A stretch of DNA of 64,000 nucleotides, from contig JAXLVB010000001.1 in NCBI GenBank assembly GCA_046329195.1, positions 2,914,001 through 2,978,000 of the forward strand, written 5' to 3'. The position numbers and the translations under genes are program-made. The notes beneath the pieces were generated by a model. It had not been told where the DNA came from and did no database searches. It was given only the letters and a program-made list of their open reading frames with translations. Each line of letters starts with the position of its first letter. The first letter of the stretch is position 1. Positions 42,888 to 50,368 of the stretch are shown piece after piece. This DNA is from JAXLVB01 sp046329195. GTDB taxonomy: Bacteria > Bacteroidota > Bacteroidia > Cytophagales > Spirosomataceae.

Positions 42888-42931
42888 ATCGGATGGTTAA
42901 TTTTGTTAAAAAATTGATCATCCGATTTTTT
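42888..42931 (+). terminator. Intrinsic terminator of the symporter gene
   Basis: ATCGGATG (42888-42895) pairs with CATCCGAT (42919-42926), extended by TTAATTTT/AAAATTGA, and is followed by TTTTT. It runs up to ATG 42932 of the next gene, which rules out a longer start for it. Confidence 0.75.
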
Positions 42932-43390
42932 ATGAAAAGACTATTTTCTATTCTGTGTCTTTGTGCATTAATGATAAGCTGCGGGAGCGACGAAACCCCA
43001 GCCCCTACCTTGGTAGGTAAGTGGCGTTTTGCTGGATATTTAGTCGAAAATAAGCTTGATGTATTTAATCTGGCTTTTCCAGCCTATTTTGTAACGCTCG
43101 AACTCACTGACAAACAAACGTCCGGCGTTTATGAAGCTACTGGTCAAGCTCCTATCAATACATATAGCGCCACTTACACCTATAATGCTGCTGCGGGTCA
43201 ACAAGGGGCTATGACCGTTAAATTAGGAACAATCACCCAATTGGCTGGCCCTTCCGATGCCATTAACTATGAAACCAAATACTTGGAACGCTTACAAAAA
43301 GCTTCTCGCTTTGACATCAGCAGCCCCAAAAAGTTGTTCATTTACCTCAGTAGTCCTCAAGGTGAAGTGTTGGTGTATGAAAAGCTTTGA
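42932..43390 (+). CDS. Small lipoprotein, lipocalin-like beta protein
   Basis: ATG 42932 gives 152 aa with a lipobox (LCALMISC, Cys17), then LVGKWRFAGYLVENK and several strands (TYNAAAGQQGAMTVKLGTI) ending EVLVYEKL. The LVGKW start is common in Bacteroidota lipocalin-like and META-like lipoproteins. No specific function can be assigned. It sits just before miaA. Confidence 0.72.
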   Translation: MKRLFSILCLCALMISCGSDETPAPTLVGKWRFAGYLVENKLDVFNLAFPAYFVTLELTDKQTSGVYEATGQAPINTYSATYTYNAAAGQQGAMTVKLGTITQLAGPSDAINYETKYLERLQKASRFDISSPKKLFIYLSSPQGEVLVYEKL

Positions 43391-43411
43391 GACGACAATA
43401 GATATTTCAGA

Positions 43412-44344
43412 TTGACGAGTATCAAAACACTTCTAATCATAGCAGGGCCTACGGCAGTAGGAAAAACGGCCTTATGCGTACGTCTGGCCAAAGCCTTCGA
43501 TACGGTGGTGGTATCGGCGGATTCTCGGCAGTTTTATCGAGAATTGAGCATCGGTACGGCCAAACCCACCGCCGACGAAATGCAGGGTGTTCAGCATTAT
43601 TTCGTTGATTCTCATTCGATTAGCGACTATTATAGTGCTGGTGACTTTGAGCGAGATGCCTTGGTGCTCTTGGACGAACTGTTCAAGAAGCACTCAGTCG
43701 TGATACTGACAGGAGGCTCCGGTATGTTTATCAAAGCCATCACCGATGGACTAGATGAGATGCCGGAGGCCCCTCTTTCGCTTCGAGAAGCCTTAGAAGA
43801 ACAGGCAGAAAAAGAAGGATTGGACAGCTTAGTAGAACAACTCCATACGCTCGACCCCGTGTATTATGCCCAAGTGGACAAGAAAAACCACCAGCGTATC
43901 GTACGGGCTTTGGAGGTTTGCTTGAGCACAGGCCAACCGTTTTCGAGTTTCAGGGTCGAAAAAAAGGTAGAACGGCCCTTCCGAATGGTGAAAGTCTGCC
44001 TTACACGAGAGCGAGAAGAGCTGTATGAACGTATTAACCTTCGGATGGACCAAATGCTGGAGCAGGGTCTAATCGAAGAAGTAAAATCCTTGACGGCTTA
44101 TCGGTCACATAACGCACTTCAGACCGTAGGCTATAAAGAAGTTTTTGACTACTTAGATGGGTGCTACGATTACAGCGAAATGCTCCGCTTGCTCAAGCGC
44201 AATACCCGCCGTTACGCCAAACGCCAACTGACGTGGTTTCGGAACCAAGATGATTTTGAATGGATAGATGCAAAGGACGAGGCTGCGCTTTGGCAGTACA
44301 TAGCTTCACAAGGCTTGGCGCCGTTGCATCAGAGCGATAGGTAA
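43412..44344 (+). CDS. miaA: tRNA dimethylallyltransferase
   Basis: The 310-aa protein has the P-loop GPTAVGKT (about residues 12-19), DSRQFYRELSIGTAKPT, GGSGMFIKAI and YAKRQLTWFRNQ, all diagnostic for MiaA, which adds a dimethylallyl group to A37 of tRNAs reading UNN codons. The start appears to be TTG 43412; no ATG lies upstream in frame before the stop of the preceding gene. The last 16 bases overlap the convergent rhodanese gene. Confidence 0.95.
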   Translation: MTSIKTLLIIAGPTAVGKTALCVRLAKAFDTVVVSADSRQFYRELSIGTAKPTADEMQGVQHYFVDSHSISDYYSAGDFERDALVLLDELFKKHSVVILTGGSGMFIKAITDGLDEMPEAPLSLREALEEQAEKEGLDSLVEQLHTLDPVYYAQVDKKNHQRIVRALEVCLSTGQPFSSFRVEKKVERPFRMVKVCLTREREELYERINLRMDQMLEQGLIEEVKSLTAYRSHNALQTVGYKEVFDYLDGCYDYSEMLRLLKRNTRRYAKRQLTWFRNQDDFEWIDAKDEAALWQYIASQGLAPLHQSDR

Positions 44345-44616
44345 GCTTCTAACCCACCTTCCAAGTGTTCCACCTGCTCAAAACCTTTTTTGGCGAGTAT
44401 TTTGGTAGCAATGTGGCTTTGGAGTCCTACGCCGCAGAGTAAAATAACTTCTTGATTTTTAAGGGATTCTAATTGGTCTATTCGTAAGAGGAGATCGTCC
44501 ATCGGAAGCGAAATGCCCCCAATGTTAAAATCCTCAAACTCGCCGGGTGTGCGTACATCCACGAGGTTGAGGACTTCTCCAGACGCCAAGCGTCGTTGCA
44601 ATTCTTTGACAGACAT
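44329..44616 (-). CDS. Rhodanese-like domain protein (copy 1)
   Basis: The 95-aa single-domain protein reads MSVKELQRRLASGEVLNLVD, then VRTPGEFEDFNIGG and the active-site loop LLCGVGLQS with the catalytic Cys. It is a paralogue of the gene at 45763-46056. The loop (CGVGLQS) differs from the usual CRSGNRS, so substrate use may differ. Sulfur transfer is the family role. It overlaps miaA at the 3' end. Confidence 0.85.
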   Translation of the reverse strand: MSVKELQRRLASGEVLNLVDVRTPGEFEDFNIGGISLPMDDLLLRIDQLESLKNQEVILLCGVGLQSHIATKILAKKGFEQVEHLEGGLEAYLSL

Positions 44617-44636
44617 AAAAAAAGATGCTAATTTTC
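44605..44636 (+). promoter_or_regulatory. Possible promoter of the secreted Cys-rich gene pair
   Basis: TTTG (44605-44608) and TAATTTTC (44629-44636, one mismatch) are 20 bases apart. The leader to ATG 44730 includes the TG repeat. Confidence 0.4.
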
Positions 44637-44676
44637 AGATTATTTTCAAAAAAAAATCAAAAATTTCTTGGAATTC

Positions 44677-44690
44677 TGTGTGTGTGTGTG
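44677..44690. repeat. Dinucleotide repeat (TG)7 in the leader of the secreted pair
   Basis: Seven TG units lie 40 bases before ATG 44730. Such tracts can change length by slippage; here this would alter leader length rather than frame. Confidence 0.7.
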
Positions 44691-44729
44691 TAAATACGCA
44701 CGAGTTTCAATTTTTAAATCATAACAGTT

Positions 44730-44996
44730 ATGAAAAAACTATTTAGAACATTTGTACTAATGTGCTTTCTATTAGGAGCACATGCAATTCAAAGTTATGC
44801 TGCTATTTGCTCTTGTGTCGGATCTTTTGCTGGAATTTTTATGGCAACAACCGTGTACACAGTAGGTAGTAGCTGTTATAGTTCTGCTATTGGTTGCCGT
44901 ATTACTACCAGTTTTGAAGGTCAAATTCAAACGTTTTGGGGTGATGACACTGACTGTGCAACTGCTCAATTTTTTTCTGGTTGTTTTCAAAATTAA
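44730..44996 (+). CDS. Small secreted cysteine-rich protein, unknown
   Basis: The 88-aa protein has a signal peptide (MKKLFRTFVLMCFLLGAHAI, cleavage probably after SYA at residue 24) and a mature part of about 64 residues with six Cys (CSC, SSC, GC, DC, GC). Gly, Ser and Thr are abundant and there are few charges. This looks like a disulfide-stabilised exported peptide. I recognise no family. It is low in GC and sits with the lipoprotein gene 12 bases downstream, between two rhodanese paralogues. Confidence 0.75.
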   Translation: MKKLFRTFVLMCFLLGAHAIQSYAAICSCVGSFAGIFMATTVYTVGSSCYSSAIGCRITTSFEGQIQTFWGDDTDCATAQFFSGCFQN

Positions 44997-45008
44997 ACAT
45001 TTATTCTT

Positions 45009-45707
45009 ATGAAAAAGCAAGCACTTAGTTTCCTTTTATTTATCGTATTTATTACGTTTGGATGCAAAGATGACAAGGGAATAGTTGAGACGAGTTACCA
45101 AAACCAGTACCTTGTAACGGCATTAAGCTCTGATATACCTTATTTGGTAACTACACCTCAAAATTTTGATCCAGCGTTAGAATTTGCCAAATTAGAAGCT
45201 TTTTACCATGAAATTGGCGTTGATGATGTGATGAGTTTGGCACAGAAAGACTGGAAGATTGTTGACCAAGAATATCGCCAGATCTTGCGAAAATACGAGT
45301 CTCATACTTATATTAATATGCTCAGACAAGTAGTAGCGCAAAATATATTGCTAAAAAAAGGTTTATTAGATAACGATAGCAAAGATGCTACCAATGCTAT
45401 CAGTTTTTATACCGACGAACTTATCAAAGGTGGTTCAACAAATACACCCTTGATATATAGTTGTTTAGCAAGGTTAAAAACCAGTTGGAAAACTCAAAAA
45501 ATTCAGGAAGTAAGTATTGAAGCCGTAACATCATATCAAAGCCTTGTAGAAAGAAATCAGAAAGCAAGGCAAAAGAGAGTTGAGGAGGTTAAAAACCTCA
45601 CTGCTGCCCAACAAAAATTATATGATAAGATAATGGCTATGAGGGGTAAATCAGATGCTATGCAAGCTGATTATGCAAAAAAATTAGCTGAATTGGCAGG
45701 AAAGTAA
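45009..45707 (+). CDS. Lipoprotein partner of the secreted Cys-rich protein, unknown
   Basis: The 232-aa protein has a lipobox (FIVFITFGC, Cys19) and a mostly helical body ending in a coiled-coil-like tail (RQKRVEEVKNLTAAQQKLYD, DAMQADYAKKLAELAGK). No known domain is evident. It starts 12 bases after the Cys-rich gene and ends at a strong terminator, so the two form one transcript. Surface receptor, immunity or export partner are all possible; none is supported directly. Confidence 0.75.
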   Translation: MKKQALSFLLFIVFITFGCKDDKGIVETSYQNQYLVTALSSDIPYLVTTPQNFDPALEFAKLEAFYHEIGVDDVMSLAQKDWKIVDQEYRQILRKYESHTYINMLRQVVAQNILLKKGLLDNDSKDATNAISFYTDELIKGGSTNTPLIYSCLARLKTSWKTQKIQEVSIEAVTSYQSLVERNQKARQKRVEEVKNLTAAQQKLYDKIMAMRGKSDAMQADYAKKLAELAGK

Positions 45708-45723
45708 AAGATTGTATTTTTAT

Positions 45724-45761
45724 AAAGAGTGCCATAGCTTAATTTGCTATGGCACTCTTTT
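45724..45761. terminator. Strong bidirectional terminator after the lipoprotein gene
   Basis: AAAGAGTGCCATAGC (45724-45738) pairs perfectly with GCTATGGCACTCTTT (45746-45760) around a 7-base loop. It separates the unknown pair from the convergent rhodanese gene. Confidence 0.85.
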
Positions 45762-45762
45762 G

Positions 45763-46056
45763 TTACAATTCGTTCCAAGCCAGCATCCCACCTATCACAT
45801 TCCGAACGTTGATAAAGCCTTCGCTCTCTAAAAAGCGTTGCGCCTGTCCGCTGCGGTTGCCTGAGCGGCACATCACGACTACCTCTTGGTCTTTCCAGTC
45901 TTCGATTTCGTCCACACGGTCTGGAAGCTCATGCAAGGGAATCAATTTTGCTCCTAAGTTTTGGTCTTCGTATTCGTCTTCACGACGAACGTCCAAAAAG
46001 TTAAACGTTTCGCCACTAGCCAAACGCTCTTTCAATTCTAATACAGTAATATCCAT
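45763..46056 (-). CDS. Rhodanese-like domain protein (copy 2)
   Basis: The 97-aa single-domain protein (MDITVLELKERLASGETFNF) has DVRREDEYEDQNLGA and the classic active-site loop CRSGNRSG. It is paralogous to the copy at 44329-44616; both are on the minus strand with the secreted pair between them. Sulfur transfer or thiol redox work is expected. Confidence 0.88.
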   Translation of the reverse strand: MDITVLELKERLASGETFNFLDVRREDEYEDQNLGAKLIPLHELPDRVDEIEDWKDQEVVVMCRSGNRSGQAQRFLESEGFINVRNVIGGMLAWNEL

Positions 46057-46127
46057 AATGGTTCGTTCTTAGTATTCAACTACAATCAAGAAAATGTTCT
46101 GAAACAGAAACAATAGGTATGGGGATT

Positions 46128-47999
46128 CTACTTCCGAATGATCAATTTTTTTACCACCTCTCGCTTGCCATCCGACAGGCGCAACAAGTACAGACCACTA
46201 TCCAAACACGACAAGTCAGCCTGTGTTTGTTGTACTTTTTGTTGATGCACTTGTCTGCCTGCTAAGTCAAACACACTCAGATCGGTAATGGTTTCGTCGT
46301 TCCACAGAATGATTCCTGTAGTTGGGTTTGGAAATACGTTCAAGTCAAGTACCGACGTTGGCTCTGTAGCTGTAACTACCTCTTTGATGGTGCTACCAAT
46401 GACAGGCCGAAGCATCAAACTGCCTTTAATGTCACGATTTTGAACCCATTCTACTCCAAAATTGAAGTAAATCTGGTTTGCAAATTGGGCGTTATTTTTA
46501 TCTAACCCCACCGTAATAGGCACTTCGTTGAGCTGAAACCAACCCACATAAAACGTGTCTTTTACCGCCACAGCTTTATCAAAAGCATATTCGATAAAGC
46601 CATCGGGCGTAGTCGGATACTGCGCAGTGAAGGCTCGTTGGTATAAGATTTTGTTCGGCTTACCTTTATCACTATCCAATACCTGTATCACAAACGACTG
46701 CCCTGAAATGTCTTGCCCAAAGCGAGCTAAATTCATCCGAACGGCAGAAACCACGTCTTCTTTGTTGAGTACGAAACGAATGACTGCTCGGTCGAGTCGT
46801 GAAATACGTGCCGCATACTCGGCGGTTCCGTCGTCATAGGCATAAAAATCATCCAACACCGTCATGGTCGAAAGCGTGTCGTTTCGGCGCAAATTGATGC
46901 CCGGAATCGAAGGATTCTGGTCGTCGGTAGTCAGGAAATTAAATTTATACTTTAACACCGCCTTTTTTCCTGCAAAATTAGTCGGCAAGGGTGTTGGTTT
47001 AATCCATTTGAGTTGCGATGCCAACGACGCTATGTTCTCAGAAACAGGCGTTGTAAATGTTTGGAACTGCTGTTTGCTAAGGGTATCCGTCACCGTAAAG
47101 GTAAAGGTGGTAAAGTTGTTGTTGTTGAACAGGTTGGTTATGTCTGTCTTGACAGAATCAGCCGTTTCGGCACTCGGATTCAACAAATATTGCTTGAGGG
47201 GCATGGCCCAATAGCGTTTCAAAAAGGGCGAAAGTTGCTTGCGAGTAGCTACGTCTTTCACATAAAAATCGTTGAAGCGGCGTCCTTTGTTGACATAAAT
47301 GTAGTCCACATGCCAAGCATCATACCGCCCCGACTGCCGACCATAGGCTTGGAATCGAAACTGAAAGTTGTTGTGGAGGTACAACTGCGCCCTAACGGGA
47401 ACCAGTACTTGTCCAAACGTATTGGAAATCACTTGCGCATTCTGAATCCAGACCGTGCGCCAGATACCTCCGTTGGTCAAAAACTGCAACGTGAGCGAGT
47501 CTCCATCGGCAAAATCAGGGGTTTCATTAAGTCCTCTGGCTTGCCAATAAAAACTCAAGTAAATGGAGTCGGCTGGGCTAAAGGTTGATAAGTCAATGGG
47601 TTGCGAGGTGAGGGTGTCAATAGCCCCTTGCGCTTGGTCAAACGATGAATAAGGCACACCGTTGCTGTTCCACCCATCAAAAGTCACCACATTAACCGAC
47701 GGATGTTGAGTGGTACTATTGTTGTTTACTACGGTACCACCCCCTTTTTGCCAAAGCGTAAGGTCTGGTGTACCGCCACGAGCCAACGAAAAGTCGTCAA
47801 AGAAAGGCAATTTCACCGCTGTGATTCGGGCGGCACTTGAAGCCCCCGACGTTGCTTTGCGTTGGGTAGGTACAGGCACAAGGCTCACCTGAGCCCACAC
47901 AGAAGCCGATAACAATACAAAAAATAGGAAGTGTAATCGTTTCAATCCTGTAAGAAAACAGTTCACAGTCAGTAGTTTACAAGTTGTCTTCATGTTCAA
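46128..47999 (-). CDS. Secreted protein with type IX secretion C-terminal domain
   Basis: The 623-aa protein has a signal peptide (FLFFVLLSASVWAQ) preceded by an unusually long n-region, so the start (47999 or 47993) is uncertain. The body has beta-sandwich segments with aromatic and Asn-rich loops. The C-terminal ~75 residues are a T9SS type A sorting domain: FPNPTTGIILW, DLAGRQVHQQ, LDSGLYLLRLSDGKREVVKKLIIRK-type end with the terminal basic residues. It is exported across the outer membrane by the Por machinery. The activity of the body is not recognised. Confidence 0.85.
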   Translation of the reverse strand: MNMKTTCKLLTVNCFLTGLKRLHFLFFVLLSASVWAQVSLVPVPTQRKATSGASSAARITAVKLPFFDDFSLARGGTPDLTLWQKGGGTVVNNNSTTQHPSVNVVTFDGWNSNGVPYSSFDQAQGAIDTLTSQPIDLSTFSPADSIYLSFYWQARGLNETPDFADGDSLTLQFLTNGGIWRTVWIQNAQVISNTFGQVLVPVRAQLYLHNNFQFRFQAYGRQSGRYDAWHVDYIYVNKGRRFNDFYVKDVATRKQLSPFLKRYWAMPLKQYLLNPSAETADSVKTDITNLFNNNNFTTFTFTVTDTLSKQQFQTFTTPVSENIASLASQLKWIKPTPLPTNFAGKKAVLKYKFNFLTTDDQNPSIPGINLRRNDTLSTMTVLDDFYAYDDGTAEYAARISRLDRAVIRFVLNKEDVVSAVRMNLARFGQDISGQSFVIQVLDSDKGKPNKILYQRAFTAQYPTTPDGFIEYAFDKAVAVKDTFYVGWFQLNEVPITVGLDKNNAQFANQIYFNFGVEWVQNRDIKGSLMLRPVIGSTIKEVVTATEPTSVLDLNVFPNPTTGIILWNDETITDLSVFDLAGRQVHQQKVQQTQADLSCLDSGLYLLRLSDGKREVVKKLIIRK

Positions 48000-48023
48000 T
48001 ATTCACGAAACGTAACCATTGGG

Positions 48024-48818
48024 TTACTTCGTGCCTCCACCGTCGGTTTTGGGTGGAGCTTCGCCGGCTACCCAAAGGTCAATAATATCGCCTACTCGAA
48101 TCTTATTTCCTTCGCCAGGGGCAGGGTTTTGGCGGATGATGGTGCCGGGTGGCTCGGTAGCCGCAGGGTCGTACTGAATCACCGTAAAATTAAGGTTCGA
48201 GCCTGCCAAAATTAGCTTGGCGTTTTCGAGGGTTTCACCTACCAAATTCGGCACGTCCATTTCTACGTTACCCAGTCCGTCGCCGACTACCAAATCAATT
48301 TTAGACCCCTTTGGTACTAACGCATCTTTTTTGATTTCATTGCCCTGAAACAACTGCCCAATGACGGTATTTTCACGTAAGTCGTTACGATAGCTCAGAT
48401 TTCCCATCAGCAAGCCAAAACTTTTGAGCAATTGCTCTGCACTCCGAATCGACATGCCCGTTAAATCAGGCATTTTGATTTGTGGAGCGTGTAAGGCTGT
48501 AATGGTCAGGTAAATTTTGCGACCTTCTTTTACCTTAGCACCCGACTGTGGATACTGTGAAATGACCGAAAGTGGCTGAGCACCAGCCACAAAGGTACAG
48601 TCGCTGATTTCAAAACGAAGGTTACGGTCGTCCAAGAAGTTCTCCAGTTCCTCGGTGGTCATGCCTTTGAGGTTGGGTACAGTAATGGTTTCGCCGTGAT
48701 TGGTGCTCCAGGGCAGATACACAAAGAAAAAGCCCAAAAACAAAATTAGCAGCAGACAGAGAATGATTCCGGCATGAATATAAACGTCTTTCTTGCTTGC
48801 CGTACTGATTTGTGCCAT
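48024..48818 (-). CDS. PASTA-domain membrane protein
   Basis: The 264-aa protein has one N-terminal membrane segment (IILCLLLILFLGFFFVYLPW) and three PASTA repeats, opening at VPNLKGMTTEELENFL, MPDLTGMSIRSAEQLL and VPNLVGETLENAKLIL. PASTA domains bind peptidoglycan-like ligands; in Bacteroidota they occur on small membrane proteins without a kinase. It is followed by the T9SS cargo gene 24 bases downstream. Confidence 0.9.
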   Translation of the reverse strand: MAQISTASKKDVYIHAGIILCLLLILFLGFFFVYLPWSTNHGETITVPNLKGMTTEELENFLDDRNLRFEISDCTFVAGAQPLSVISQYPQSGAKVKEGRKIYLTITALHAPQIKMPDLTGMSIRSAEQLLKSFGLLMGNLSYRNDLRENTVIGQLFQGNEIKKDALVPKGSKIDLVVGDGLGNVEMDVPNLVGETLENAKLILAGSNLNFTVIQYDPAATEPPGTIIRQNPAPGEGNKIRVGDIIDLWVAGEAPPKTDGGGTK

Positions 48819-48851
48819 GTAGCTATATGCGGGTTTGGTAAGTGCGTAAAG

Positions 48852-49448
48852 TTAGGATATTCTGTTTTCTAATGCTAATTTTCGGATGTACTTGCCCACA
48901 ATATCAAACTCCAAATTAACGGTATCGCCTACTTTTAATTGTTTGAACGTAGTGTGTTCGTAGGTATAAGGGATGATAGCCACCCGAAAAGCATGATGTT
49001 CGGAATTAAAAACCGTTAAGCTAACGCCATTGAGGCAAATAGAGCCTTTTTCGACGGTGATATTCTGCAAAATAGGGTCATATTCAAAATCAAACAGCCA
49101 ACTGCCCTGTTGGTCTTCGATACGAGTACAAACGCCTATTTGGTCCACGTGTCCTTGCACAATATGCCCATCAAAACGCCCATTGGCAGGCATACATCGT
49201 TCCAGATTCACCCAATCGCCTGGCTGTAATAACCCCAAATTACTTTTTTTGAGGGTCTCGTCAATCGCCGTCACACAATGAGTGTTGTTGGTGACTTCCA
49301 CGACGGTGAGGCATACGCCGTTATGACTAAGACTTTGGTCTATTTTGAGTTCGTGCGAAATGGGCGACTGAATCCGAAACGTGATATTCGTTCCATTCGG
49401 AATCAGTTCTATCACTTGTCCTACAGCTTCAATAATTCCTGTAAACAT
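48852..49448 (-). CDS. ribE: Riboflavin synthase, alpha subunit
   Basis: Start at ATG 49448 (MFTGIIEAVGQVIELIPNG, 198 aa), which is the invariant N-terminus of the family; a longer frame from 49670 would add 74 unrelated residues. Two lumazine-binding repeats are visible, each with an SHNGVCLTV/GSICLNGVSLTV type core and GHIVQGHVDQIG. It dismutates two 6,7-dimethyl-8-ribityllumazines to riboflavin. Confidence 0.95.
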   Translation of the reverse strand: MFTGIIEAVGQVIELIPNGTNITFRIQSPISHELKIDQSLSHNGVCLTVVEVTNNTHCVTAIDETLKKSNLGLLQPGDWVNLERCMPANGRFDGHIVQGHVDQIGVCTRIEDQQGSWLFDFEYDPILQNITVEKGSICLNGVSLTVFNSEHHAFRVAIIPYTYEHTTFKQLKVGDTVNLEFDIVGKYIRKLALENRIS

Positions 49449-49680
49449 AAATGGTATCTTGTAAATGCCGGAGGCAATTCTAATGAACAACGAATAGACA
49501 AAAGTTCTTCTTGGGGTAATTAATTGATAAAGAGGTTTTTGTGTTTCATCGTTCTTGTTTGTTGATACAAATACTTCTTGAGTTGTTCGACTAAAAAGTA
49601 CAAATAAATCATCTGAGTATAGAATCAAGCCACAATTTTCGGCAATTTTGTGCATCTTCACAAAAATCATTCGTCAAGCT

Positions 49681-50316
49681 ATGTCTCGAAACAACATACT
49701 ACTTGGAATTGTAGGAGTTGCCGTAGTGGGAATTTTATTTTATTCGTTGAGTGGGAACTCTACCGAAACACAGGCCATTGTTGCACCAACTGGAGAGTAT
49801 GCCAATGAGCTAACTCGTCAGCGTAAAGCAAAAGATGAGTTTTTCAAAACAGGAAAAGAGTCGCCTATCGCCGAGAAAGAAAGAGCAACCTTTGGTGGTC
49901 TGCATTACTTTGAGCCAGATTCTACATGGCGTATCTGGACACGATTTACTCGAATCGCAGCGGCGCAGTCGGCGGTAGTGAAAATGTCGCAAGGGGAAGA
50001 AGAAGCCTTCAAGATTGCTGGAAAGGTTATGTTTGAGCGAGACGGTAAAATCCACATGCTTACGCTATTTGTAGAGCCAAGCCGACGTATGTTTTTCTTG
50101 CCCTTCAGAGACGCTACCAGCGGTACCGACACCTACGGCGGAGGGCGCTATTTAGACATCCCAATGGGGATGGTTCGGAACGACTCGCTATTAATTGATT
50201 TTAATGTAGCATATAATCCATATTGTGCCTATAACTACGAGTTTACCTGCCCTGTGCCACCCGACGAAAACCGACTATCTATTGCTGTCAAGGCAGGAGA
50301 AAAGAACTATAAATAA
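49681..50316 (+). CDS. DUF1684 membrane-anchored protein
   Basis: Start at ATG 49681 (MSRNNILLGIVGVAVVGILF, 211 aa), giving one N-terminal hydrophobic segment. The rest matches DUF1684: HYFEPDSTWRIWTRF, LPFRDATSGTDTYGGGRYLDI and LIDFNVAYNPYCAYNYEFTC. The family is widespread and of unknown function. A T-rich terminator follows. Confidence 0.87.
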   Translation: MSRNNILLGIVGVAVVGILFYSLSGNSTETQAIVAPTGEYANELTRQRKAKDEFFKTGKESPIAEKERATFGGLHYFEPDSTWRIWTRFTRIAAAQSAVVKMSQGEEEAFKIAGKVMFERDGKIHMLTLFVEPSRRMFFLPFRDATSGTDTYGGGRYLDIPMGMVRNDSLLIDFNVAYNPYCAYNYEFTCPVPPDENRLSIAVKAGEKNYK

Positions 50317-50319
50317 TAA

Positions 50320-50357
50320 AAAAGAGCCATCAATGCACCGCACTGATGGCTCTTTTT
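50320..50357. terminator. Bidirectional terminator between the DUF1684 and WG-repeat genes
   Basis: AAAAGAGCCATCA (50320-50332) pairs with TGATGGCTCTTTT (50344-50356). A and T runs flank both sides, serving both convergent genes. Confidence 0.85.
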
Positions 50358-50368
50358 GTATGAAAAAA

